Source: JAOPZW01 sp963764585 (GTDB lineage Bacteria; Actinomycetota; Thermoleophilia; Solirubrobacterales; Solirubrobacteraceae). Taken from it: 64,000 bases of DNA. The notes beneath the pieces were generated by a model. The model had not been told where the DNA came from and ran no database searches. It was given only the letters and a program-made list of their open reading frames with translations. Of the stretch, positions 42,006 to 50,630 are shown piece after piece. The stretch spans positions 451,155 to 515,154 of the forward strand of contig CAVXTB010000002.1 in NCBI GenBank assembly GCA_963764585.1, given 5' to 3'. Numbering within the stretch: the stretch's first letter is position 1; every line of letters begins with the position of its first letter. The position numbers were made by a program, and so were the translations under genes.

Positions 42006-44681
42006 ATGAGCACCCCGCAGGTCACCAACGGACGCGGCTCGGACGCCGCATCGCCCCCCGCCGCGGGGGCGGCTCCGCCGCACTCGATCGAGGCCGAGCA
42101 GTCCGTCCTGGGGGCCATGCTGCTCTCGGACCGCACGCATTACGCGTTCGTGATCGAGGAGGGCCTGAAGCCCGAGGACTTCTATCGCGAGCGCCATCGC
42201 GAGGTCTACGAGTCGATGCTCGCCCTCTTCACGGCGGGCGAGTCGATCGACGTCCTCACGGTGACCGAGCACCTGCGCTCGCGAGGCCGGCTCGACGCCG
42301 CCGGCGGCCAGGCCGAGATCGACGCGCTCACGGCCGCCGTCCCCGCGGTCGGCAACCTGCGCCAGTACGCGCAGATCGTCCGCGAGCGCGCGCTCCTGCG
42401 CCGCCTGCTGACGGCCTCCTACGCGATCCAGGCCAGCGTCCACGGCCACGAGGCGCCACCGCGCGAGATCGTCGAGCGCGCCGAGCGCGCCGTCCTCGAG
42501 GTCGCCCACGACGACCGCACCAAGGACTTCCGCAAGGTCGGCGAGGTCCTGCACGTCGAGATCCACAAGTGGCAGGAGCTCTCCGCCGAGGGCCGCTCGC
42601 TCACCGGCACGCCTTCCGGCTTCGCCGACCTCGACAACATCACCGGCGGCTTCCAGCCGGGCAACCTGATCATCATCGCGGCACGCCCGGCGATGGGGAA
42701 ATGCCTCGGGGGCGAGACATTGGTGTACGACCCCTGGACGGGCGCCCGGCGCCGACTCGACGCGGTGGTGTGCGACGTCGAAAGCGGAGAGGAGGCCTTC
42801 GTGGCCTCCCTCGGTCCCGATTTCAAGCTGCGCGTCTCGCGCGTCAGCCGCGCCTTCCGCAACGGCGTGCGCCCCGTGTTCCGGCTCACCATGAAGCTCG
42901 GGCGCCACGTAGTGGCGACGGCCAACCATCCCCTGCTCACGCTCAAGGGGTGGCGCCGACTCGACGAGCTTGCACCCGGCGACCGCATCGCGGTTCCGAG
43001 AGAGCTGCCGCGTGTTGGTGCCGGGCAGACGATGCCTGACCACGAGCTCGTGATGCTCGCGGCGCTCATCGCCGATGGGAACCTGACCAATAGGACGCCG
43101 CGCCTGGCGTTCGGAGCGGACTCGCCGGTCGTCGAAGAGGTGCAGGCTGCGGCCGAAGCGTTCGGCGTCCGCCTGCGCATCCCCCCGAAGGGATGCGGTA
43201 CCGGATGCATCAGCTCCGGGCGAGGCAGCGGGCCCAACCCCGTCACCGAGTTCCTCCGACAACACGGCCTCTGGGGCAAGCGCTCCGCAGAGAAGTTCAT
43301 CCCGGACATCGTCTTCGGGCTCGACGAGTCGCGAATCGCGCGCTTCCTCGCCGTCCTCTACGGCTGCGACGGTCACGTCTACGCGAGCGAGCGGCTCAGG
43401 CAGATCGGCTACACGACCATCTCGGAGCGACTCGCCCACGACGTCCAGCACCTGCTGCTGCGGCTGGGAATCGTCGCGAAGATCAGAACCCTTCCCCGGC
43501 CGGTCTACGAGGGCACCGGCAAGGTGGCGCGCGAGGTCCTCATCACCGGCCAGGATGACCTGCGCGCGTTCTGTCGCAAGGTGGCCGTCTGCGGGAAGAC
43601 GGCGGCGATGGCAAGGCTCGTCACTGGCCTCCTGGGCGCGACTGCGGGCACCAACGTCGACACGGTGCCGCCCGACGTGTGGGAGAGCGTCGTCGCCGCA
43701 AAGGGCGATCGCTCCTGGGCGGACGTCAGCGCGGCGGCCGGCCATCCTCGCAACCACAACTGGCACGTCGGCACCCGCGGCGTTTCTCGGACGCAACTGG
43801 CGACCCTCGCCACGGCGACCGGCAGCGAGGAGCTCGAAGCGCTCGCCGTGTCCGATGTCTGGTGGGACGAGGTTGTCTCGATCGAGCCCGCCGGCGAGGA
43901 GGAGACCTTCGACATCGAGGTGCCTGTCGACCACAACTTCGTCGCCAACGACGTGATCGTGCACAACAGCGCGCTCGTCACCAACATCGCCGAGAACGTC
44001 GCGCTCCACAAGGACCAACGGCGCCCCGTCGCGCTGTTCAGCCTCGAGATGTCCGAGGCCGAGCTGGCGCAGCGCTTCATCGCGTCGCAGGCGGCGATCA
44101 AGGGCGACGACCTGCGCAAGGGCCGGCTGCGCGACGAGGCGAAATGGAAGCGCGTGCTGCGCACGGCGGCGGAGTACGACGTGGCGCCGCTGTTCGTCGA
44201 CGACTCCTCCGACGTCGGGATCCTCGACGTGCGCGCCAAGGCGCGGCGGCTGCACCAGCAATCGCAGGCCGAGTACGGCGGCCTCGGGCTGATCATCGTC
44301 GACTACCTGCAGCTGATGCGCGCCGACGCGCGGATCGAGAGCCGGGTCCAGCAGGTCGGCGAGATGAGCCGTGGACTGAAGATCCTCGCGCGCGAGCTCA
44401 ACGTGCCGGTGATCGCGCTCAGCCAGCTCTCGCGCGGCGTCGAGTCGCGGACCGACAAGCGCCCGATGCTCTCCGACCTCCGGGAGTCCGGGAACCTCGA
44501 GCAGGACGCCGACCTCGTCATGTTCATCTACCGCGACGAGTACTACTTCCCGGAGACCACCGACCGGCCGGGCGAAGCGGAGCTGATCATCGCCAAGCAC
44601 CGAAACGGCGGGCTCGGCGACGTCCCCCTGACCTTCCAGAACGAGTACCCCCGCTTCCTCGGCCTCCAGCGGACGGCATGA
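42006..44681 (+). CDS. dnaB: Replicative DNA helicase DnaB, interrupted by an intein
   Basis: 891-residue precursor; 469 residues after splicing, the normal DnaB size. N-terminal domain PPHSIEAEQSVLGAMLLSDR; RecA-like domain with NLIIIAARPAMGK | S (Walker A, split by the intein), VALFSLEMSEAELAQRFIAS, LGLIIVDYLQLM (Walker B), VIALSQLSRGVESRTDKRPM and LRESGNLEQDADLVMFIYRD. Unwinds DNA at the replication fork. The ATG at 42006 fits both the -10 spacing and the family. The gene ends in a tandem duplication with the start of the dnaC-like gene. Confidence 0.96.
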   Translation: MSTPQVTNGRGSDAASPPAAGAAPPHSIEAEQSVLGAMLLSDRTHYAFVIEEGLKPEDFYRERHREVYESMLALFTAGESIDVLTVTEHLRSRGRLDAAGGQAEIDALTAAVPAVGNLRQYAQIVRERALLRRLLTASYAIQASVHGHEAPPREIVERAERAVLEVAHDDRTKDFRKVGEVLHVEIHKWQELSAEGRSLTGTPSGFADLDNITGGFQPGNLIIIAARPAMGKCLGGETLVYDPWTGARRRLDAVVCDVESGEEAFVASLGPDFKLRVSRVSRAFRNGVRPVFRLTMKLGRHVVATANHPLLTLKGWRRLDELAPGDRIAVPRELPRVGAGQTMPDHELVMLAALIADGNLTNRTPRLAFGADSPVVEEVQAAAEAFGVRLRIPPKGCGTGCISSGRGSGPNPVTEFLRQHGLWGKRSAEKFIPDIVFGLDESRIARFLAVLYGCDGHVYASERLRQIGYTTISERLAHDVQHLLLRLGIVAKIRTLPRPVYEGTGKVAREVLITGQDDLRAFCRKVAVCGKTAAMARLVTGLLGATAGTNVDTVPPDVWESVVAAKGDRSWADVSAAAGHPRNHNWHVGTRGVSRTQLATLATATGSEELEALAVSDVWWDEVVSIEPAGEEETFDIEVPVDHNFVANDVIVHNSALVTNIAENVALHKDQRRPVALFSLEMSEAELAQRFIASQAAIKGDDLRKGRLRDEAKWKRVLRTAAEYDVAPLFVDDSSDVGILDVRAKARRLHQQSQAEYGGLGLIIVDYLQLMRADARIESRVQQVGEMSRGLKILARELNVPVIALSQLSRGVESRTDKRPMLSDLRESGNLEQDADLVMFIYRDEYYFPETTDRPGEAELIIAKHRNGGLGDVPLTFQNEYPRFLGLQRTA
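42702..43967 (+). other. Intein with LAGLIDADG homing endonuclease inside DnaB
   Basis: 422 residues (precursor residues 233-654), in the P-loop between GK and S of the DnaB Walker A. Block A starts Cys-Leu-Gly-Gly-Glu-Thr; block B is VVATANHPLLTLKGWRRLDE (TxxH); LAALIADGNLTN and LAVLYGCDGHVYA are the two LAGLIDADG helices with their acidic residues; block F/G ends EVPVDHNFVANDVIVHN followed by Ser +1. All splicing residues are present, so it should splice. The endonuclease also looks intact. Confidence 0.93.
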
Positions 44682-44709
44682 CCCTCGGCCTCCAACGCAC
44701 GGCATGACC
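44658..44709 (+). repeat. 26-bp tandem duplication at the dnaB / dnaC-like junction
   Basis: Copies 44658-44683 and 44684-44709 differ at two positions. Copy 1 holds the dnaB end (LGLQRTA, TGA). Copy 2 repeats it as a short reading frame ATG-ACC... encoding MTLGLQRTA, whose stop overlaps the real ATG at 44704. Confidence 0.9.
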
Positions 44710-45411
44710 GACGAGCAGAACTGCCAGTTCGGCCTCTGCGACGGCAGCGGCTTCGTGATCGACGAGGCCACGCGCGTCGCGACGCCGTGCCGGTGCCGAC
44801 CATCGCGGCTGGAGCGGCGTCGCGCGCGCAGGCTCAGCGCGGTCATCCCGCGCAAGTACGGCGGGGTCTCGTTCGACCGGCCGCCGATCAGCGACATGCA
44901 CGACGTCATCGTGCGCCCGGTGCGCCAGTTCGTGCGGCGCGTCGACGAGGAGCTCGACGCCGGCCACGGGCTGTGGCTGTTCGGCAAGACGGGCACGGGC
45001 AAGACGAGCCTTGCCATGCTCGTCTCCAAGGCCGCGCTCGACGCGGGGCGCAGCGTGGCGATCTACTCGCTGCCACGCCTGCTGGCCGAGATCCGCTCGA
45101 CGTTCGAGGCCGACAGCAGCGGCAGCTACCTGGACTTCACCGATCGCCTCGCGGCCGTCGACCTGCTGCACGTCGACGACGTCGGCGCCGAGAACACGAC
45201 GCCGTGGGTGCTCGAGCAGCTCTACACGATCGTCAACGCCCGCTACGAGGAGGAGCGCTCGATCGTCATCACGACGAACATCGAGGAGCCCGAGCGGCTC
45301 GCGGCGCAGATCGGCGAGCGCACGGTGTCGCGCCTGGAGGAGATGTGCACGGTGCTGCCGCTCTTCGGCGAGGACGGCCGCAAGCTGGACGCGCGCAAGT
45401 TCGTCGCCTGA
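44704..45411 (+). CDS. DnaC/DnaI-like helicase-loader ATPase
   Basis: 235 residues. An N-terminal Cys cluster (CQFGLC ... CRC) suggests a zinc ribbon as in DnaI. AAA+ motifs: Walker A LFGKTGTGKTSLAMLVSKAA, Walker B VDLLHVDDVGAENT, sensor-like IVITTNIEEPERLAAQIGER. Adjacent to dnaB and probably loads it on DNA. Actinobacteria usually lack dnaC, so this is noteworthy, though the family also includes IstB-like proteins. Confidence 0.85.
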   Translation: MTDEQNCQFGLCDGSGFVIDEATRVATPCRCRPSRLERRRARRLSAVIPRKYGGVSFDRPPISDMHDVIVRPVRQFVRRVDEELDAGHGLWLFGKTGTGKTSLAMLVSKAALDAGRSVAIYSLPRLLAEIRSTFEADSSGSYLDFTDRLAAVDLLHVDDVGAENTTPWVLEQLYTIVNARYEEERSIVITTNIEEPERLAAQIGERTVSRLEEMCTVLPLFGEDGRKLDARKFVA

Positions 45412-45425
45412 CACACTGAGACGCG

Positions 45426-46730
45426 ATGCCGGGCATCGTCATCGTGGGCGCCCAATGGGGCGACGAGGGCAAGGGCAAGATCGTCGATCTGCTGGCCGAG
45501 CGCGCCGACATGGTCGTGCGCTTCCAGGGCGGCAACAACGCCGGGCACACGATCGTGCGCGACGGCCAGAAGTGGGCGTTCCACCTGATCCCGAGCGGGA
45601 TCCTCTACCCGGGCAAGCTGTGCGTGATCGGCAACGGCGTCGTCATCGACCCGCGCGTGCTGACCGACGAGATCGACGGCCTGCGCGCGAAGGGCATCGA
45701 CGTGTCGGGCCTGCGGATCAGCGCCAACGCGCACCTGATCATGCCCTACCACCTGATGCTCGACAGCGCCGGCGAGGCCAAGCTCGGCAAGCTCTCGATC
45801 GGGACGACCAAGCGCGGCATCGGCCCCTGCTACGCCGACAAGGCGGCGCGCCTCGGGATCCGCGTGCAGGACATGCTCGACGAGAAGATCCTCAAGAAGA
45901 AGATCGCCGCCGCGCTCGAGCCCAAGCGCCTGACGCTGCGCCCGTTCGCGCGCGATCCGGCCCTCGACCTGCGGACGATGACCGAGGACTACCTGACCTT
46001 CGGCCACCGGCTCGAGCAGTTCATCGCCGACACCTCGTCGCTGGCCCAGCGCTGCCTGGACGACGGCGGCACCGTCGTCTTCGAGGGCGCGCAGGCGACG
46101 ATGCTCGACATCGACCACGGCACCTATCCGTTCGTGACGTCGTCGAACCCGGTGGCGGGCGCGGCGTGCGTGGGCGCCGGAGTGGGCCCGCGCGACATCG
46201 ATGTCATCTGGGGCGTCGCCAAGGCGTACGCGACGCGCGTCGGCGCCGGCCCGTTCCCGACCGAGCTCGACGACGCCATCGGCGATGACATCCGCGAGCG
46301 CGGCGGCGAGTTCGGCACGACCACCGGCCGCGCGCGGCGCACCGGGTGGCTCGACCTCGTCGCGCTGCGCTACGCCGCGCGCCTGAACACGCTGACCGGC
46401 CTGGTCATCACCAAGCTCGACGTGTTCAGCGGCTTCGACACGGTCCGCGTGTGCACGCGCTACCGCGGCCAGGACGAGGCGACCTTCGACGCCTTCCCCT
46501 ACCACCAGTCCGTGCTGCACCACGCGGTCGGCGAGTACGTCGAGCTCCCGGGCTGGAGCGAGGACATCACGGGCTGCCGCTCGTGGTCGGACCTGCCCGA
46601 GACAGCGCGCGAGTACCTGGACTTCGTCGCCGACTTCGTCGGCGTGCCGATCGTGCTGGTCGGCGTCGGCCCCGGCCGCGAGCAGATCATCCGGACCGAC
46701 GCGGGCGACCGCCTCGCCGCCGCGGCCTAG
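45426..46730 (+). CDS. purA: Adenylosuccinate synthetase
   Basis: 434 residues. GAQWGDEGKGKIVDLLAERA, FQGGNNAGHTIV, TTKRGIGPCYADKAARLGIR, FEGAQATMLDIDHGTYPFVT and TTGRARRTGWLDLVALRYAA are the signature blocks. Converts IMP, Asp and GTP to adenylosuccinate. Its stop overlaps the convergent membrane protein by 4 bp. Confidence 0.97.
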   Translation: MPGIVIVGAQWGDEGKGKIVDLLAERADMVVRFQGGNNAGHTIVRDGQKWAFHLIPSGILYPGKLCVIGNGVVIDPRVLTDEIDGLRAKGIDVSGLRISANAHLIMPYHLMLDSAGEAKLGKLSIGTTKRGIGPCYADKAARLGIRVQDMLDEKILKKKIAAALEPKRLTLRPFARDPALDLRTMTEDYLTFGHRLEQFIADTSSLAQRCLDDGGTVVFEGAQATMLDIDHGTYPFVTSSNPVAGAACVGAGVGPRDIDVIWGVAKAYATRVGAGPFPTELDDAIGDDIRERGGEFGTTTGRARRTGWLDLVALRYAARLNTLTGLVITKLDVFSGFDTVRVCTRYRGQDEATFDAFPYHQSVLHHAVGEYVELPGWSEDITGCRSWSDLPETAREYLDFVADFVGVPIVLVGVGPGREQIIRTDAGDRLAAAA

Positions 46731-47419
46731 AGGTCGGGCGCACTCTCCTCGAGCACCACCAGCTCACCGCGGCGCAGCACCCGCAGCGCGAGGGCGAGCG
46801 CCGACAGCATCGCCACCGCCGCCAACGAGATCTGCACGCTGACGATGCCCTCCTCGGTCCAGTAGACGTCGTCGAGCTTGAGCAGCAGCGCGGACTCGTC
46901 GAGCGTCAGCGCCACGCCGACGCCGAACGGGATCGCCAGCCACGGATCGAGATCCTGGCGGCGCGTGACCACCGACGCGCCACCCGCCGCGAAGGCCAGC
47001 GTGATGCCGGGGACGAAGTGGTGGATGTGGTGCCGGCCGAGGACGAGGTCGCGGAACGGGCCCAAGCGCCCGCGGCGGCGGATGACGTGCGTCGACGAGC
47101 GCACGAACGCCCAGGTCAGCGTGAACGACCCGAGCAGGCTCAGCAGCGCGTTCTCGCGCGGCGAGCCCTCGCGGTAGCCGGTCACGGCGACCTCGACGGC
47201 CTGGCCCAGCGCCTCGGCGCCGGCCGCCGCGACGTCCTCGGTCTCGGTCGGCAAGGGCGCCGAGCCACGCCGCCAGACGCGCGCGACCTCGGTCACCGCG
47301 ACCGCCCCGCCGGTCAGGAGCGCGCTGATCGCCAGCGCCCGCGTCCGCCGCTCGGCGCGCAGCCGCCGGCGCCGCGCGAGCGGGTTCTCGACCGCCCCCG
47401 GGAGGTGCGGCAGCCTCAC
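46727..47419 (-). CDS. Integral membrane protein with a His-rich motif
   Basis: 230 residues, about six helices. The most striking feature is LGRHHIHHFVPGITLAFAAG, a His cluster at a membrane edge, and LTLDESALLLKLDDVYWTEE. I do not know the function. The GTG start overlaps the acetyltransferase stop (GTGA), so it is co-translated with it. Confidence 0.72.
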   Translation of the reverse strand: MRLPHLPGAVENPLARRRRLRAERRTRALAISALLTGGAVAVTEVARVWRRGSAPLPTETEDVAAAGAEALGQAVEVAVTGYREGSPRENALLSLLGSFTLTWAFVRSSTHVIRRRGRLGPFRDLVLGRHHIHHFVPGITLAFAAGGASVVTRRQDLDPWLAIPFGVGVALTLDESALLLKLDDVYWTEEGIVSVQISLAAVAMLSALALALRVLRRGELVVLEESAPDL

Positions 47420-48120
47420 GCCCAGCGTTCCAGCAGGTCCTCGTCGCCGACGTGGCGGATCACTCGCGCAGGGACGCCCATGACGACGGCGCGCGCCGGG
47501 ACGTTGGTCGTGACCACCGCGCCGGCGGCGACGAACGCCTCCTCGCCGATCTCCACGCCGGGCACGAGCACCGCGGCGCCCCCGACGCGGCAGGCGCGGC
47601 GGAACGTCGCCCCGCGCAGGGGCTCGCCGGGCGCGTGGCGCCCCATCGCGTCGTCGTTGGTGGTCATCACGCACGGGCCGAGGAAGACGTCGTCCTCGAC
47701 GACGCTGAAGCCGGTGACGTAGACGTTGGTCTGGACCTTGACGCGCGCACCGATCACGACGTCGTTGTCGATCGCCGAGCCGCGGCCGATGACCGTCCGC
47801 TCGCCGACCGTCGCGCGCTCGCGCACGTAGGACTGGTCGCCGATGATCGCCCGCGGACCGATGTGGGCGCCGGCGAAGACGATCGCGCCGGCGCAGATCG
47901 CGGCCCCCTCCTCGATCACCAGGGCGTCGACGGGCTGGCCGGCGGCGCCCGAGGTCGGCGCCAGCCGCGGCACCTTGCCGAGGACCACGTTGTCCTGGAC
48001 GATCACGCCGTCGCCGATGACGACGCCGTCGTGGACGACCACGTTGGCGCCGAAGCTGACGTCGCGGCCGACGGACGCGGTAGGGCTGAGCACGAGACCG
48101 GGGGCGGGGTGATCGGGCAT
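47416..48120 (-). CDS. Left-handed beta-helix N-acetyltransferase (WbpD-like)
   Basis: 234 residues of hexapeptide repeats (SPTASVGRDVSFGANVVVHD, VVIGDGVIVQDNVVLGKVPR, AGAIVFAGAHIGPRAIIGDQ, AGAVVTTNVPARAVVMGVPA). The fold is that of sugar 3-N-acetyltransferases such as WbpD, trimeric and acetyl-CoA dependent. The divergent dehydrogenase supports a nucleotide-sugar role. The ATG at 48120 is chosen over an upstream ATG because a -10 lies 8 nt before it. Confidence 0.85.
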   Translation of the reverse strand: MPDHPAPGLVLSPTASVGRDVSFGANVVVHDGVVIGDGVIVQDNVVLGKVPRLAPTSGAAGQPVDALVIEEGAAICAGAIVFAGAHIGPRAIIGDQSYVRERATVGERTVIGRGSAIDNDVVIGARVKVQTNVYVTGFSVVEDDVFLGPCVMTTNDDAMGRHAPGEPLRGATFRRACRVGGAAVLVPGVEIGEEAFVAAGAVVTTNVPARAVVMGVPARVIRHVGDEDLLERWA

Positions 48121-48127
48121 GGCCGGA

Positions 48128-48134
48128 TACCCTA
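48128..48134. promoter_or_regulatory. Back-to-back -10 elements between the acetyltransferase and the dehydrogenase
   Basis: TACCCTA reads TACCCT on the plus strand (9 nt before the GTG at 48143) and TAGGGT on the minus strand (8 nt before the ATG at 48120). Only 22 bp separate the two start codons. Confidence 0.52.
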
Positions 48135-48142
48135 GTGACGCC

Positions 48143-49168
48143 GTGCCGAGCTCCGACCTCACCACGTCCCTGCGCGGCGCCGTGCTCGGGCTGGGCATGA
48201 TCGGCCGCCATCACGCGCGGCTGCTGCAGTCATCCCCGCGCGTCGCCTTCGCCGGCGCCGTCGACCCGGCGGGCGATCGCTTCGGCGTCGTCCACGACCA
48301 CGCGCTCGTCTTCGCCGACCTCGAGGCGCTGCTGCGCGCCGGCGCGCCCGACTTCGCGATCGTCGCGGTGCCGACCGAGGAGCACGTCGCGGTCGTGCGC
48401 GCACTGGCCGCCGAAGGCGTGCACGTGCTCGTCGAGAAGCCGCTGGCCGCGTCGGCCGCCGACGCGCGCGAGCTCATCGACGCCTGCCAGAGCGCGGGCA
48501 TCCGCGCGGCGGTCGGCCACGTCGAGCGCTTCAACCCCGCGCTGCTGGAGCTGCGCCGGCGCGCGCAGGACGGCCAGCTCGGCCAGATCTTCCTCGTCGC
48601 CACCGAGCGCATCGGCCCCTTCCCCGATCGCGTGCGCGACGTTGGCGTCATCAAGGACCTCGCCACCCACGACCTCGACCTCGTGCGCTGGCTGGGCGGC
48701 GCCCCGGTCGAGCGCGTGAGCGCCGAGACCCAGCACCGCATGGAGCGCGACCACGAGGACCTCGTCCTCGCCACCGGGCGCCTGGAGAACGCGATCAGCT
48801 TCAACTGCGTCGTCGACTGGCTGTCGCCCGCGAAGGTGCGCCGCACGCGCGTGCTCGGCGAGCGCGGGATGCTCGTGGCCGACACCCTCACCGCCGACCT
48901 GACCTTCTTCGCCAACGGCAAGATCGCCTCCGAGTGGGCCGACACGCAGTCGCTGCGCGGCGTATCGGAGGGCGACGCGACGCGCTACGCACTGGCGCGC
49001 CGCGAGCCGCTGCTCGTCGAGCTCGAGACGTTCTGCGACTTCCTGTGCGGCGACGCCGACGCCGCGGTCGTCACCCTCGCCGAGGGCCTCGACACCGTGA
49101 TCGTCGCCGAGGCCGCGCTGGCCAGCGCGCGGGCCGGGGAGACGGTGGCGCTCGGGGCGGTGAAGTGA
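48143..49168 (+). CDS. Gfo/Idh/MocA oxidoreductase, nucleotide-sugar 3-dehydrogenase type (WbpB/WlbA-like)
   Basis: 341 residues. Rossmann start RGAVLGLGMIGRHHARLLQS, the catalytic EKP block HVLVEKPLAASAADARELID, VGHVERFNPALLELRRRAQD (GxxxRFxP-like) and DLATHDLDLVRWLGG (His). Likely oxidises C3 of UDP-GlcNAc(A). GTG start chosen by the -10. The next gene overlaps by GTGA. Confidence 0.85.
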   Translation: MPSSDLTTSLRGAVLGLGMIGRHHARLLQSSPRVAFAGAVDPAGDRFGVVHDHALVFADLEALLRAGAPDFAIVAVPTEEHVAVVRALAAEGVHVLVEKPLAASAADARELIDACQSAGIRAAVGHVERFNPALLELRRRAQDGQLGQIFLVATERIGPFPDRVRDVGVIKDLATHDLDLVRWLGGAPVERVSAETQHRMERDHEDLVLATGRLENAISFNCVVDWLSPAKVRRTRVLGERGMLVADTLTADLTFFANGKIASEWADTQSLRGVSEGDATRYALARREPLLVELETFCDFLCGDADAAVVTLAEGLDTVIVAEAALASARAGETVALGAVK

Positions 49169-50430
49169 GAGCCGTCGTCGTCGCGCTGGGCAAGATCGGA
49201 CTGCCCCTCGCCACACAGATCGCACGCGCCGGCCACTCGGTCGTCGGCTGCGACATCGACCGCACGACGGTCGACCTCGTCAACGCCGCCCAGCCCCCGT
49301 TCCCGGGCGAGGATGGGCTCGCCGACGCGCTGGCCGAGGTGGTCGAGGGCGGGCGCCTGACCGCCACGACGAACACGACCGAGGCGGTCGCCGACGGCCC
49401 CGACCTCGTCATCGCCGTGCCGCCGCTGCTCGTGGACTCCGACGCGCAGCCCGACTGGACCACGCTCGACGCCGTCCTGGCCGACATCGGCGCCGGCCTG
49501 CGCGCCGGAACGACCGTGTCGGTCGAGACGACCGTCCCGGTGGGCACGACGCGCACGCGCGTCGCCCCGGCGCTCGCCGAGCGCAGCGGCCTGCGCGCCG
49601 AGGACGAGTTCTTCTGCGTCTTCAGCCCCGAGCGCGTCTACAGCGGGCGCGTGTTCCGCGACCTCGCGACCTACCCCAAGCTCATGGGCGGCCTCAGCGC
49701 CCGCGGCGAGGCGCGCGGCGTGGCGCTCTATCGCAGCTTCCTCTCCGCCGAGGTCTGGCCGATGGGATCGGCCGAGGCGGCGGAACTGACCAAGCTCGCC
49801 GAGACTACCTACCGCGACGTGAACATCGCCCTGGCCAACGAGTTCGCCCGCTTCGCCGACCGCGCCGGCGTCGACATCGATCGCGTGATCGCCGCGGCCA
49901 ACTCGCAGCCGTTCAGCCACATCCACCGGCCCGGGGTCGCCGTCGGCGGGCACTGCATCCCCGTCTACCCGCGCTTCTACCTGGGCTCCGACGACCACGC
50001 GCTGCTGCCCGCGACCGCGCGCGAGATCAACCAGAGCATGCCGCGCTACGCCGTGGACCTCCTCGAGGAGGAGCTCGGCACGCTCGCCGGCGCGCGCGTG
50101 GTCATCCTCGGCATCGCCTACCGCGGCAACGTCAAGGAGACGGCGTTCAGCGGCGCCTTCGGCCTGCGCGACGCGCTGACCCAGCGCGGCGCCGAGCCGC
50201 TGGCCGCCGACCCGCTCTACGACGACGACGAGCTGCGCGGCCTCGGCTTCGAGCCGTGGGACGGGCGCGACGCGGCGGGCGCGATCCTGCAGGCCGACCA
50301 CGCGGCCTACACGGGCCTCTCCCCGGCAGACCTGCCCGGCGTGCGCGCGGTCGTCGACGGGCGCGGGCTGCTCGACCCGGTGCGCTTCACCTCGGTCGGC
50401 GTGGCGCTGAGGCGCATCGGCGGGGGATGA
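49165..50430 (+). CDS. Nucleotide sugar dehydrogenase (UDP-GlcNAc 6-dehydrogenase type, WbpA/WecC-like)
   Basis: 421 residues. NAD-binding VVVALGKIGLPLATQIARAG, the catalytic Cys in VAVGGHCIPVYPRFY, AELTKLAETTYRDVNIALAN and the C-terminal domain VVILGIAYRGNVKETAFSG. It oxidises the C6 hydroxyl to a uronate in two steps. The usual first Gly of GxGxxG is an Ala here (VALGKIG). Coupled to the 3-dehydrogenase by a GTGA overlap. Confidence 0.88.
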   Translation: MRAVVVALGKIGLPLATQIARAGHSVVGCDIDRTTVDLVNAAQPPFPGEDGLADALAEVVEGGRLTATTNTTEAVADGPDLVIAVPPLLVDSDAQPDWTTLDAVLADIGAGLRAGTTVSVETTVPVGTTRTRVAPALAERSGLRAEDEFFCVFSPERVYSGRVFRDLATYPKLMGGLSARGEARGVALYRSFLSAEVWPMGSAEAAELTKLAETTYRDVNIALANEFARFADRAGVDIDRVIAAANSQPFSHIHRPGVAVGGHCIPVYPRFYLGSDDHALLPATAREINQSMPRYAVDLLEEELGTLAGARVVILGIAYRGNVKETAFSGAFGLRDALTQRGAEPLAADPLYDDDELRGLGFEPWDGRDAAGAILQADHAAYTGLSPADLPGVRAVVDGRGLLDPVRFTSVGVALRRIGGG

Positions 50431-50434
50431 CCCC

Positions 50435-50630
50435 GTGCCGATCTTCTTCGACGGCCCCGAGGAGCCCAAGGGAAGCGGCCGCGACGTCCCGCGCCTGGCG
50501 CTCGCCGCGCTGAAGCTCGTCGACGCGGCCGGCCGCCGCCGTGGAGGAGGGCAGCCATCAGGAGCTGATGGCGCTCGGCGGCACCTACGCCGAGATGTTC
50601 ACGCTGCAGGCTGCGGCGTACGCGAGCTGA
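50435..50630 (+). pseudogene. Remnant of an ABC exporter (both ends joined, middle deleted)
   Basis: A GTG start 4 bp after the previous stop opens VPIFFDGPEEPKGSGRDVPR LALAALKLVDAAGR, like the N-terminus of an ABC exporter. A frame change follows, then 50541-50630 encodes VEEGSHQELMALGGTYAEMF TLQAAAYAS and a stop. That is the typical end of an ABC exporter ATPase (VxEEGSHxELMxxGGxYAxLFxLQ). All membrane helices and Walker motifs are missing. A large internal deletion of a former polysaccharide or lipid exporter is the simplest reading. Confidence 0.72.

Noticed and set aside
41931..45029. ~1030-codon minus-strand frame over dnaB
   Set aside because: Shadow of dnaB and its intein; no recognisable protein features.
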